In this document: piece after piece, positions 54,768-64,000 of the stretch
Position numbering within the stretch: the stretch's first letter is position 1
Layout of the letters: each line of letters starts with the position of its first letter
Origin: Pythium myriotylum
Taxonomy: Eukaryota > Oomycota > Peronosporomycetes > Pythiales > Pythiaceae
Length of the DNA: 64,000 bases
NCBI GenBank assembly: GCA_023091665.1
Contig: JALJCQ010000004.1
Location: 1,488,001-1,552,000, forward strand
Reading direction: 5' to 3'
Notes under the pieces: generated by a model
What the model was told of the DNA's origin: nothing
What the model saw: the letters and a program-made list of their open reading frames with translations, nothing else
Databases searched by the model: none
Translations under genes and position numbers: made by a program

Positions 54768-55575
54768 CTCGTGTCAGCAAGGATGCGCTGTTATTATGGC
54801 ATGATCGCGTGGGCCACCCAGGACGAGGTACGTTGAAGAAGATTACCAAAGCCGTTCGGGGCAAACCTTTGGGTACTCTCAGTTCCCCAAAGCGCCTCCC
54901 TCAGGTCTGCCCACCGCGCACGATGGGGAAGCTTCCAAACAAGAAGAAGACTTCGTTCTCCAGCGAGGACGTCAAGCTTCACAGCCACTTTGAGACATTC
55001 GTGAGCGACGTACGTGGGCCAATCTCGCCACCCTTAGGACCATTCAGCTACTACATGGCGGTGGAGGACACATCGGCACGCTTTTCCAAGGTACAATTTC
55101 TCAACTCCAGGAACGAGGTGACGCTTCACCGAAAGAACTGTCAACACTTGATTTTCTGCGTCACTTCGATCGATGCTTCTGGGCTCGGCGGCTAAATCCT
55201 TGACCGAAATCGGACTGAGTCTTGTCACCACTTGGGCCCAGAAAATCGCCGGCCACTACACGTGTCAGTACTCCATGCTGGCGACCTCCCCTGTACATAC
55301 CGTCAGCTGAGAATGTCCTGTCACCACACGAGCTTGTGCATGGCTTCTTGCCGTCCGTCGCGCACCCGAGGATCTTTGGCTGCGCGGATTATGCGCCCAT
55401 ACCGCCTCACCAAAGGTCTCAGTTTGGACCGAATCGATAACTTGGATTCTATGTCGGTTTCCAGTCGCCATCTACCACCCGGTATCTAAGCTGAGGAACA
55501 AGCCGACCAAGCTGCCGCCGAGGGTAAAGCTGAGGGTCAAGCCGCCGCTGAGGGTCAAGCGAACAAGTGAGTTGA
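54749..55575 (+). mobile_element. Ty1/Copia pol fragment
   Basis: GAG-pre-integrase region (LLLWHDRVGHPGRGTLKKI) and the start of a Copia integrase (VSDVRGPISPPLGPFSYYM, EDTSARFSKVQFLNSRNEV). After a foreign about 125-bp block (55137-55262) the integrase C-terminal motif SPHELVHGFLPSVAHPRIFG continues. The tail has a short imprecise tandem repeat encoding AAEGKAEGQAAAEGQ, then a stop near 55570. Fragmentary, no LTRs seen. Confidence 0.65.
55137..55262 (+). repeat. Block repeated in inverted orientation at 58843-58975
   Basis: GAGTCTTGTCACCACTTGGG and flanking sequence recur on the opposite strand 3.6 kb away. Over the shared about 90-bp core the copies are mostly identical. Both can be read as SLVTTWAQKIAGHYT on the respective strand. 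It interrupts the Copia integrase here. Confidence 0.7.
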
Positions 55576-55794
55576 AAGAACCATGGCTCCTCCAAGCTGG
55601 TAATGCTTTAACTACATGTTATTGAATACACACTCACGAGGCCCTCACATGCACTTGCGCTGCGGAGCGACGATATTAGAAAAGTTCAGGAAGTTGCATT
55701 CACTACTTGTGCGAGTTAGCCAGGTAAGGATAAGGGTTTTCAAAAGTACACGTCCAGACAGGTTGCAGCCAAACCCACAAACAACTCCTTGAAT

Positions 55795-55817
55795 GCCCCC
55801 CCCCCCCCCCCCCCCTC
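55795..55817. repeat. Homopolymer C tract
   Basis: About 20 consecutive C followed by CT repeats (to about 55830). A complementary-type G tract of about 16 lies near 56306-56321, and a shorter C run near 57489-57498. Assembly here may be unreliable. Confidence 0.9.
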
Positions 55818-55829
55818 TCTCCCTCCACG

Positions 55830-56087
55830 CGTCAATCCTGCTCGAGGGCACTTCGGATCTGCAATGATCCGCGTGGGTCTATTCGCCTTGATCTGCAATA
55901 GTCCAGGGCCGTATCCCTCGATCTCGAGTCGCCAGCGTGGGGACTGGTCGATCTCGAACCGTGCAAACGTCAGGTTCTTGTGGTCAGTGTAGATGCGAAG
56001 ACGCTGTCCCCACAGGATACCTCGATATTCCCTGAACATGTCTCGAGTACGAAGCAGCTCCTTTTTGTTTACTGCATACAGCTTCAC
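55830..56087 (-). mobile_element. Gypsy RNase H fragment of a third family
   Basis: KLYAVNKKELLRTRDMFREY then GILWGQRLRIYTDHKNLTF and RWRLEIEGYGPGLLQIKA match the RNase H end of Ty3/gypsy Pol, with the catalytic TDHKN motif. It runs into the poly-C tract, which ends the similarity. Isolated fragment. Confidence 0.65.
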
Positions 56088-57819
56088 ATTTCCTCGACCA
56101 GAAGGTAAGCGATCTTTGCTCTTGAGAAATCACATGCTACGAGGTCTTGCGGTCTCTACAATCGAGGATGCAGTGCGCAGCTCCTCTCCGCACCGACCAA
56201 GTGGCTTGATTTGAGCATTCGCCTCGGCCTAGACTTGGTTACTGACGAGGCATTCGTCTTCGAGTGGTCCACGCGATGGTACTGGTGGTTTCTGAACCGG
56301 GAGAAGGGGGGGGGGGGGGGGCATGCTCTCACTGTTTTCCGCAGCGTCGATATCAGGGCTCCTGGAAGACGAAGACGAAGCGGCCAGCGCCGCCAGGATC
56401 AATGTCTCGCCTTGTCGCCTACTACCTCAAACATCTCGCTTGAATTGCCGCCGCTTTCGGCATCCTTGGACTCCACGACGATGACGGCAAACGCGACTTA
56501 TCCGACTTTCCCTGATCAGGAAACGACTCGCCCGATCAACGCGTAGGTCTCGGCGAGGTTTATTGGGTTACGTATTGGTGTCTGGCACAACGAGGGGTGT
56601 GCCAATTGGCGGAGGAGGGTGAGCAGCTTTTACTCATCCTTGGCCCTGGTTCTGATTGTCTCTGCACGATTGCGATCAGATCGCACGCCACTGAGTCCCG
56701 TCAAGTGGTTCCAATTACTTTTGGCGATCGACTCTTTCCCGCGAAAATTTTATCTCAGGATTTATGGATGGGTATCTGGTTGGCACAGTTCATCCCAACC
56801 TTGAGCTCGCGTGGATGGCATTCAAGAGTCGGGGCCCACACGCCGATCAAGCAGTCGATTGTTGCCCCTGAGCGAAGAGCTTTGGATTTCATGGATCACC
56901 AACCAGTGTTGTCGACGTTGGCACGATACTACTCAATGTCCGTGTCAGTACAATCATCCCGACAACGTTCGCTCAACAGGACTGCGCTCTTCCAACCGTC
57001 CCGGACGGAGACGACTAACGTGTCCCGCCCACTGCTCGACGAACATCTACGCAGTCAAGCCGAGATTGAGTGGACCGGTGCATGCCGCGCCGCGTGGTCG
57101 CGCACTACCTGCCCCAGCACCAGCAACTGCACAAAGGGCTTCATCTGGTGTCGCTGTGGCTCGATGGCCGGACCATCCATGATCTTTTGCAGGTTTTTCG
57201 GTTTGCGATGTCACAGATACCTCCGCGTCGCCAGACGTGACGTGTGATCCATTCGATTTTATACAACTGCAGAAGTGGGACAGCATCGTCTCTGAGAATG
57301 TGCACCAAACCAGGTTTGGTGTTGAATACACATCAAGGATCAAGAAATATGGGCAGAGTCGAACGTGCGGAGTTCACAACGACCGTATTCCGACCGAAGC
57401 GCGTGTGACCGCTGCTGCCCACGCGTGCCGAGAGACTCAAGAGCAGGCGGAAGACCAGCACCAGGTGCTGTGACCACCGGACGAGGACCCCCCCCCCCGC
57501 GCGCGCATTCGGGCCACCAGCCAGCTTATGGTGACGATCGGCTCTGCGCTTCTCCGTCGCACGCAGCACGTGACTAGCGATCCACGTGCTATGCCAAGGC
57601 GACAAACCAGCGGGCTTCACGACCCCGTTGGACAAGACCCCCTGGACCTCAAGCCTAAGTGTCTGTGGTTCACCCCGTCAGCGACTGTGACAGCAGGGTG
57701 TTAAACCCAGCAGCGACTGACCGTGTGTGGAGTCGTGAGCGACACCTGCTCTGCCATCGCCGAGCGGCAGGTTTTGTCCCCACGCCTTCACCACAGTGAC
57801 ATCCGCGACCGGGCGTTCG
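56088..57819. other. Unassigned repetitive DNA
   Basis: No intact gene. Short frames on both strands change every 100-200 bp and include the G tract near 56310 and a GC-rich stretch near 57490. A minus-strand piece (VVESKDAESGGNSSEMFEVV, about 56400-56480) looks like transposon linker. I can name nothing here. Confidence 0.3.
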
Positions 57820-58655
57820 ATAGCCTAGATCGACGGCGCCCAGCGTCTGCAACTCGCTAGGACTCACCAGTCCGCGTCGTCGACAGGGTAAGCTCCTAAG
57901 ACTTCACCTTGGGTGCCCCCTGTACGATTGGCGAAGCCCTCGACACATGCCGCGAGGGACCTTCAACCAGTAGCGCTATTACCAACGTGGGCCGATCTTT
58001 GGCGTGTCGACTATCGCTGAATCCGGCCGTGCGCGAGTTCAACACTCGCTTCTTGAGGTGGGTCAAGCTCGCGAAGTGTGTCGACGTGGCACGAATGCGC
58101 AACCCGACGTACGTCGGAGAAGTGAAGAAACCCCGTGACGTGCGAGTTTGTTTCGCCAAGTTGTACGTCGACAACAGAGTCGCTACCGAAGTTGAAGCCG
58201 CGCTTCTGACCCATCCGATTGGGCCCGCTCAAGGTCAACCTACTCGAGACTCTTCTTATCGCGGCAGATGCCGCTATTGGAACCACTCGGGGTGGTTCCG
58301 CTCGTGCTCGCCGAGCAAGTCGAGGCTGCACTTGCTCCTCAACCCACGAGCTCTGAGATTTGGGATATCTCAACCATTTTGCCAAGATCTCGCGATTCTC
58401 GCCACGCATACGGACGCGACCAAGCGATTCAACGTGGAAGTGGGGAATTCCAGTACGGTCGAGCACCGGAAGCGGCTCGCGGATCGGCCGCTGCGCCTTC
58501 CGCTTGGTATGGCTACCCAACCCCTGCGGGTTCGTGCAAGGTCGGTTGCGTTTGGATCCAGCTCGGCAGATCCAGACGATAGTAGTTGCTACTCCGCTTC
58601 ATCGCTTTAAATGGACCGATGAACCTCAGCAACAGCTTCGTGCCGTTTATTTGGC
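57820..58655 (-). mobile_element. Chromovirus A-type fragment in inverted orientation (copy B)
   Basis: On the minus strand it carries the integrase C-terminus (TKLLLRFIGPFKAMKRSSN, LDLPSWIQTQP), a junction that skips part of the linker, then the chromodomain (EILAKWLRYPKSQSSWVEEQV) and the 3' region including GTGCCCCCTGTACGATTGGC. It corresponds to about 51560-52760 of chromovirus A with internal deletions. The antisense frame RWVKLAKCVDVARMRNPTYV is preserved. Confidence 0.75.
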
Positions 58656-58842
58656 CCATCGCGCGACGTTCCAGGCTGATACGTACTGGGAGTGTCTCTA
58701 CATGAGAGCAATCGAGTTGGAGATTCCTCAGATCGACGATATTAATACTACCGACGACGCCAAGAGGAAGATGAAGGATCGCCGCCTTCACACGCGTTTG
58801 TGCTCACCGTCGTCTGCGGGTTCGCAAACGGCGGATGACGTG

Positions 58843-58975
58843 TAGTGACCGGCGATTTTCTGGGCCCAAGTGGTGACAAGACTCATTGCGATTTCGACCA
58901 AGGCTCCAGCCGCCGAGCCCAGAAGTATCAAGTGAACTGTCGAAGAGAACCAAGTGTTGACAGTGGTTGTGATTA
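58843..58975 (-). repeat. Inverted partner of block 55137-55262
   Basis: The same sequence on the opposite strand, reaching into a second similarity around GTGTTGACAGTG. Read on the minus strand it gives ALVEIAMSLVTTWAQKIAGH. Confidence 0.7.
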
Positions 58976-59045
58976 CTGTCATCTCAAGCAACTCAAGAAG
59001 CGGGTGTTTGACAGTGATTACGATCACTGTCATTTCAAGTAGCGC
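58966..59045. repeat. Two-copy tandem repeat with perfect hairpin
   Basis: Two related units of about 45 bp (TTGACAGTGG... at about 58967 and TTGACAGTGA... at about 59009). The second contains the perfect 9-bp stem GACAGTGAT/ATCACTGTC around TACG (59011-59032). Confidence 0.7.
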
Positions 59046-59346
59046 TCCGGCGATCGACCCAAGAATTGCCTTAGTTCTTTTTATTCTAGTGCTGCCTACT
59101 GCAGTAGATATTTTAGGACAGAAACCGCTAGGATAGGAACCTCCCTTGAATAGTGACATCATCACCGGTAGTGACCAGTTGGTCACAATTGGTCCCGGCC
59201 ACTTTATAGGTGACATAACTCACGTAAATGCATATGCTCGACAACCAGAACACTTCTGAACCAACCCGATAGTGCATTACAAACGTCTCTGTCTGCTCTA
59301 CATAACGAACCACTCGCTACGCCAGTACCCATTCTCCATTTTGGCT

Positions 59347-60025
59347 ATGAATAAGCTCACGCCGGAGCAAAAGGAGTGGGTTCTTAACACCCATGTCTCT
59401 TTTGTCTCTCTCAAGAGCCAGGGGCTCATGCCGCCGCGCAAGTGAGTTGTGCGTCTTGTAGCTGAGTGTCTCCGCATCGGAACCACGACAGTTTCGCACA
59501 TTTTGCTTGCGGAAATGCCGCGCCACAGCAGCCCCGTCCGGATGCAACCACCACCGCCGTCCCAACCGCCATGGAAAGCTTCGGTGAAATTTTCATGGAC
59601 ATCATTCATCGGCGTAATCGTAATTTACGGCGCCTCTCCACCCACGGTCGACCATATCAGATCTGAGACAAAGAGTATCAAGGTCTGGACGTTTCAGCGA
59701 AATGGATCCGCCGAACGCTGAAAGCCTGCGGCTGTGCATTCATCCGAGGCCAGTCGCGTGACCCAAGAGCTGATGCGGCCGAGAACGTGGGCTTCCGGAA
59801 CAAGTACTTGATGCTCAAGATCGAAAACTACGACGGGCGCTCAAATCCCAAAGGTTTCGACGTCTATCTCGACGAGAGCTAGTGCAACGAGAACCACACT
59901 GTGAAGTCGTGGGTGCTCCCGGACAAGGTCTGGTACATGCAGAGTGGTGCTGGGCGGCGTGTGCGCATCGGGGGTGCTGCGATCGTTTGGCGCCAAGGCC
60001 ACCGAGTCGAGGCCGAATTCCTCCG
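59347..60025 (+). pseudogene. Mariner-like DDE transposase remnant
   Basis: MNKLTPEQKEWVLNTHVSFV with a TGA after PPRK, then VVRLVAECLRIGTTTVSHIL. After frameshifts RSNPKGFDVYLDES, a TAG and CNENHTVKSWVLPDKVWYMQ follow, with GRRVRIGGAAIVWRQ next. The YLDESxCN pattern is the second catalytic Asp block of oomycete mariner-like elements (recalled). Two stops and at least one frameshift; inactive. It ends where the next minus-strand element begins. Confidence 0.6.
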
Positions 60026-60345
60026 GGACTTGACCAACCTGTTCTTGGTCATGAACTGAGAGAACGTGCCAGCTAGGATGCCGCCAAGAGTCGACAGGCC
60101 CCAGTGATACAACAAACGTCGCTTGTGGGGGCACAGCATCCGCGCGATGAGAAGACCAAACATGCCTGCGTACTCGACCGGACGAATCGGGACGAAGCTT
60201 GATCGCAAGCGTCTCCGAATTTGCTTTATTTTCTCGACATTGTTTCTCTGACGCTTGTTCTCCTTGACGTCTTTTTTCTGCTTGGCGTTGATCTTGGCTG
60301 CTCGCTGGATGACTTTGCTTTCAGCGTACCGATTGTTCTCGGTGG
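60026..60345 (-). pseudogene. piggyBac-like transposase fragment
   Basis: Minus strand: RQRNNVEKIKQIRRRL, FVPIRPVEYAGMFGLLIARM, PHKRRLLYHWGLSTLGGILA and GTFSQFMTKNRL. The HW...GTF.FM.KNR pattern resembles the start of the DDE domain in oomycete piggyBac-type transposases. Upstream minus-strand frames up to about 61600 (acidic GDGDNS repeats, AWRPFAPGKQRQFNNPFDHL) may be its N-terminal part in several broken frames. Tentative. Confidence 0.4.
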
Positions 60346-61832
60346 CCTCGTGTACACAAATGCTTGGGGAATAAAAAGAAGAACAGGTCGAGCGGGCTCT
60401 CGGCCAGCTCGGCAACCTCACGAGTGTGGTCAAACTCACCGATGAAGAGATTCGGATACTCGCTTTCGGATTCCTTAGAATTCGACAGTGCGGAAAGCAT
60501 ACACTCAGTGAACGAGAAAGTGCTGAAGACTCAAATATGTACCTGAATTCCAGCCAGCACCTTGCCATCTCTTGGTCTCCGCTCGGTCCTTTGATGCACT
60601 CAACAACTTGCCGTCGCTGTCGAGTTTTTCGACAGGTTCACCGAGTTGCAATCTCGACAGCTCGTCTTCCATGTCTGATGCATCTTCTGTGCCCGAATCA
60701 TCGTATTTGCTGTCGCTGCTCGAGGCGTTCTCGATTCCTTGGGGCTATGTGGAATCATCGTCCAACTCCTCCGAGTCTTCGGAAGTGCAGCCGTCAGATT
60801 CGAGAGCGACATAGTCGATGCGGTCACTTCTGACGCAGACGTTGATGTCAGAGACCGTCACCAGTCGCTGCGATCGACATGATACCGAATCAGCGATCAC
60901 GTCTCTTTCGTCGGATATTTCATCATCGGAGTCTTGAAGTCCAGCGACTGGTCGGGCATTCGAGTTTTGAAGTCCAGCAACGGATCGTTATCGCCGCCCC
61001 CGTTCATTGGCGCCGCCCATGAGCCAGCGCCAGAATCCTTATCTTCATCCGAGTCGAGATGATCGAAAGGATTATTGAATTGCCGTTGCTTCCCGGGCGC
61101 AAACGGACGCCACGCCTGTACAAAACGAACTTGATTCACTCCACTATCCAGAATGCTAGCTTCCGTTGGTGTGGCCTCCCCTGTCGACGGGGCTGCAACC
61201 GCCGTCGCTGAGCCATGCAGCTCACGTGGGTCACGACTCGTTTCAACTGGCACCGCGGCCAACATTTGCGCCTTTTGCCGCTCCGTTTCTTCGGCATTTG
61301 GCAGCTCACAAACACTGCGATCGCCAACATCGCCGATATCGCCACGACAGCTGTGATTGCCATGACCACCATCTCGACCACTGTTGACGTCGTCTCCACG
61401 GGGTTGTCGTCATCTCCTTCGCCATCTCCGCCGCTGTTGTCGCCGCCTACGGCACTGTTGTCTCCATCTCCGCCTTTGTTGTCCACATCGCCATCGCCAT
61501 TCCCGTCGTCGTTATCACCAGGCTTGTCAACACGCGCCTCACCCCTGCCGTCACCTTCGTCGCGCCCGTGATCATCCATCGAGCGGTCGTCGGCCACGCT
61601 GCTGCTACGGCCGCCCGTTTCGAGCCGTGACTTTTGGCGACGATGTGCCTAGCACACCATGTACAAATAATTCCGGTGCAGCAATGGCAATGTCACGAAG
61701 ACGAGAACTTCGACGCAAACCTACCATTGTCCCGAGTTGTAGGATGTTTGTTGGTCGGTTGCTGTCTGTTGCTTGTTGTTAAGCATTGCTTGTCCGTAAA
61801 ATTTGAAACTTCAAACGCGATTAGCCGCCTGA
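60346..61832. other. Broken frames upstream of the piggyBac-like fragment
   Basis: The minus strand 61597-61136 has an acidic Gly/Asp repeat, a hydrophobic stretch (VVEMVVMAITAVVAISAMLA) and a basic end. 61265-60897 has AWRPFAPGKQRQFNNPFDHL. 60830-60560 has further polar coding-like pieces. The frames do not join without several indels. No intact gene. Confidence 0.35.
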
Positions 61833-62100
61833 TGTTAGGGGCGGATATATGCGGAGCATCACAGTACTTCTCAGTGAGAAAGGTGCCTGAGAGTGAGTAG
61901 AAAAGGCGACGTTACAAACGGATAGACAAGCCGACTGGCTAACTCGTACACCTAGCCCTGTCCAAACTGTGAGATCGAAATTGTCTAGGTTATAGTATCG
62001 GGTCGTTTTCACCAATGCACTGACTGCTGCAAGGGCTTGGTGATGTCCGACCATCTGAAATCTGACGTAATTTCATGAGAGATAATCTGGTATCAGAGAT
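61833..62100 (+). mobile_element. Copia-type LTR with tRNA-Met primer-binding site
   Basis: TGTTAGGGGCGGATATATGC (61833) begins an LTR of about 250 bp. TGGTATCAGAGA (62088-62099) is the near-perfect primer-binding site for initiator tRNA-Met used by Copia elements. The exact LTR end (about 62083) is uncertain. The internal region is lost after about 62137, where a gypsy fragment starts. Confidence 0.6.
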
Positions 62101-62138
62101 CGGGGGATTAAGACCACAAAAGAAGGTACAAATCCTTC

Positions 62139-62580
62139 CACTTGAGCAGCGACGACAATGAGTTTGCCACTGACGCGTTGTTTTGCAGCTGTCGAGAAGA
62201 GATCTTCTCTTGGGGGCGGACAACCCCGCGGTGATGTCGTACTCGACCTCGCGGAGCGAGGGGCGATCGCCCTAGCAGATTGCCCCGCGTCTACCGGGAA
62301 TTGTGGTTTTCCTGAGACGCGGCAGCAAGTCCGCCTCGGCCTCCCGAGCGACGTGGCCTTGCACGAGAGGCATGTGCACTACCTCTGTTGCGCGAGCAAT
62401 CGCGCTGAAAGTGGCCCAATTTCCCACAAGTGAAACACTTGATGTGAAGTGCTTTCACGTCGATCGCACTCAACTCGAACGCTGAGGTCAATCACACTCA
62501 GATCCACGGGCTCCGAAACGGGAGGCTGGGGCGGAGGAACCGCTGGATTCGCGGGTAGACCCCGAGCGAGACGCTGGTGT
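62139..62580 (-). mobile_element. Chromovirus A-type gag fragment (copy C)
   Basis: The minus strand repeats the Gag C-terminus of chromovirus A: ELSAIDVKALHIKCFTCGKL then GHFQRDCSRNRG and a basic tail, plus about 150 bp of the gag-pol spacer. It corresponds to about 47535-47990. The homology ends abruptly near 62138 and 62580. Confidence 0.8.
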
Positions 62581-63491
62581 GATGAAGTGGGTGGCCAGTT
62601 TGCGGAGCCTAGGGTGATAGTGAATTAATAGAATTAATACACCACCCTCCCTCACGTTGTGTATCCTTAAGCAGCTCTTCGAAGCTACGTATCGGATGCG
62701 CCGAGCAAGGGTCCGTGCGAAGAAATCACACAGGCGTAGTGAGTAGTAACTAATAATAGTACACACTCAGGCAATCAGATACCTTATTCCCCAATGTACT
62801 GAGACAAAGGGTTTCAGGCTGTACCCCGGGGCAGAAACTTCCCAGGGGTGTCTCTAGGCGAACCGACCGATAACGGTAAAGCACTAGTGACAGTCTTTTG
62901 GTACGCTTTCTAGGAGCAGTTCCAACCAGGGAAAAGTCCTCTAATCGCAATACCGGGAATATGCAAATATGGAATACCAAGGATCTGGCGTGAGCCAATA
63001 TCCCAGGTAAATAGTTCAGGGGAAAGGGTGCTACAACACTTTGACACTCGGTCTAAGCGTCTCGCCCCCAGGAACCCGAGACACACAAGTACACCACACG
63101 CAGCTACGCTAATCGGTTACCTTGGTAAGTCGCCGATCGCTACCCAGTACCCCGGGTCACTGCGATGGTATGGTTGGATGAGCCGACACTGGCAGGAGAG
63201 GCGCTTGTGTAGATCGAGGCAAAATGGAGAGTCTTATTAGATATTCTTTCTAGATACTAGCGGCGGTCGCTTTCTCCAAGGGATCCCCCTTGGGCGACCT
63301 TTGAGCGCGACCCTTCCCGGGGTCGGCTCCCTGTAATCCATAATAGATCCTAGGGTGCAACCCCTCGGATCAGTCGCTCTGATTCAACTGTCTAATAAAC
63401 TACCTCTACAGGCCTAATATGCAAACATACAAACGGGTCTGAAACCAACCCGGCTATACCTGAAAGGTCACAGCCGGGTACCTTCACCCCG
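62581..63491. other. Hairpin-rich, non-coding, LTR-like region
   Basis: No gene. Many short stems: GGTCGC (63265-63270) pairs with GCGACC (63294-63299) around an inner CCAAGGG/CCCTTGG stem; CGACCC/GGGTCG (63308-63325); ACCCGGCT/AGCCGGGT (63448-63455/63472-63479); and GGGGTGATCACCCC (63491-63504). The style is like the LTR of chromovirus A, but the sequence is different. Confidence 0.45.
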
Positions 63492-63533
63492 GGGTGATCA
63501 CCCCCCGGGGGTCCTGGGAGTGATCATCATTCC
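63492..63533. repeat. 42-bp direct repeat, first copy
   Basis: GGGTGATCACCCCCCGGGGG and the next 22 bp recur exactly at 63959-64000, where the window ends. Period 467 bp. The match may continue past the edge, as two LTR starts or tandem units would. Confidence 0.9.
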
Positions 63534-63621
63534 TTACCATCATTCTACACAGAGGCCCGGACCGAACCGCGGTCCCGATGGAGGCGGTCTTAACCGACAT
63601 CCCCCGGAGGGATTTTGACCA

Positions 63622-63990
63622 GTGACTTCGTCACAACCGCCCCCTGGCCCAGACGAACGGAGCGCGCAGAAGTCTGGGACATCACCCAGGGATCACCGCA
63701 AGGTCTCACCCCAGATCATCGGAGTCGATCTTGGTAAACGTGTGCGCGTGGCGGTTTCTTCGACACATCCATCACGTGCGGCTTGTCATCTGTCAATATT
63801 CGAGCCTCTGCGTTGGGTCTCACGCTTCTTCCCCGCAGATTTGAAGAGCTCACATTCGAACTTGCGCCACCATGACCACGCATCCCAAGGGAAGACCACG
63901 ATCATCATCTGCTCCGGCGACCTCCGCGGCAGCGTTTACTCCAGCTTCGTCATCGACTGGGTGATCACCCCCCGGGGGTCCTGGGAGTGA
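63622..63990 (+). CDS. Doubtful 122-residue ORF between the 42-bp repeats
   Basis: MTSSQPPPGPDERSAQKSGT onward; polar, without a recognised domain, and its last codons and stop fall in the second repeat copy. It could be the start of a retrotransposon gag or chance. A neighbouring frame has a Ser/Ala/Pro-rich run (GRPRRSSSAPATSAAAF), also low complexity. Confidence 0.2.
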   Translation: MTSSQPPPGPDERSAQKSGTSPRDHRKVSPQIIGVDLGKRVRVAVSSTHPSRAACHLSIFEPLRWVSRFFPADLKSSHSNLRHHDHASQGKTTIIICSGDLRGSVYSSFVIDWVITPRGSWE

Positions 63991-64000
63991 TCATCATTCC

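Noticed and set aside
58360..58845. Plus-strand FKWTDEPQQQL segment resembling a SANT/Myb-like start
   Set aside because: Up to about 58645 it is the exact complement of the integrase C-terminus (TKLLLRFIGPFKAM) of copy B, so the SANT-like look is accidental; only the 58646-58845 part could be real, and it has no match.
62158..62433. Plus-strand 91-residue frame starting MSLPLTRCFAAVEKRSS
   Set aside because: It is antisense to the Gag zinc-knuckle fragment; the equivalent antisense frame of chromovirus A exists too but shows no domain.
1..64000. CRISPR arrays, prokaryotic operons, rRNA genes
   Set aside because: No regularly spaced repeat series, no Shine-Dalgarno-led gene strings and no rRNA motifs seen; gene structures are eukaryotic.

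Overview
The window looks like an oomycete nuclear genome (a stramenopile, probably Peronosporales or Pythiales). The reasons are short GT-AG introns of about 54-95 bp, compact genes with head-to-head promoters, a chitin synthase with an N-terminal MIT-type domain, and the typical oomycete mix of Ty3/gypsy chromoviruses, Copia, CryptonF-like, LINE, Helitron, mariner-like and piggyBac-like remains. This assignment comes from gene content, not from a database search.

Two compartments meet near 26.6 kb. Positions 1-26.5 kb are gene-dense and housekeeping: a NUDCD1-like protein (5' part only, minus), RPAP3 (plus), KEOPS subunit TPRKB/CGI121 (minus), transketolase (plus), a single-pass membrane protein (plus), a WW-domain/NELF-C/D fusion (plus), chitin synthase (minus), an AHA1 N-domain Hsp90 co-chaperone (plus), a Tudor/TFIIS-N chromatin or elongation protein (minus), a 1611-residue coiled-coil protein (minus) and an ankyrin-repeat protein (minus). 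Several relate to transcription elongation or assembly (RPAP3, NELF-C/D, TFIIS-N) or Hsp90 chaperoning (RPAP3, AHA1).

From 26.6 kb to the end almost everything is mobile DNA. At 26.7-35.3 kb lies a three-level nest: a CryptonF-like gene is split by a 5'-truncated LINE with a 15-bp target duplication, and the LINE is split by a 6364-bp Ty3/gypsy chromovirus with nearly identical 410-bp LTRs and a 5-bp duplication. From about 36 to 44.9 kb is a large, nearly intact Helitron. It carries an intron-containing Josephin-like cysteine-protease gene, a 2028-codon RepHel frame broken by one TGA, and an antisense three-exon 184-residue gene next to the 3' terminal hairpin. A second chromovirus (46.35-52.81 kb, GTAGA duplication) sits in the 3' end of a PIF1-like helicase pseudogene read on the minus strand to 54.77 kb. 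The last 9 kb is a patchwork of Copia, gypsy, mariner-like and piggyBac-like fragments, ending in a hairpin-rich LTR-like stretch with a 42-bp direct repeat at the window edge.

Exon structures were derived by hand from frame continuity, GT-AG borders and remembered family conservation. Homology statements rest on motif recognition without searches.
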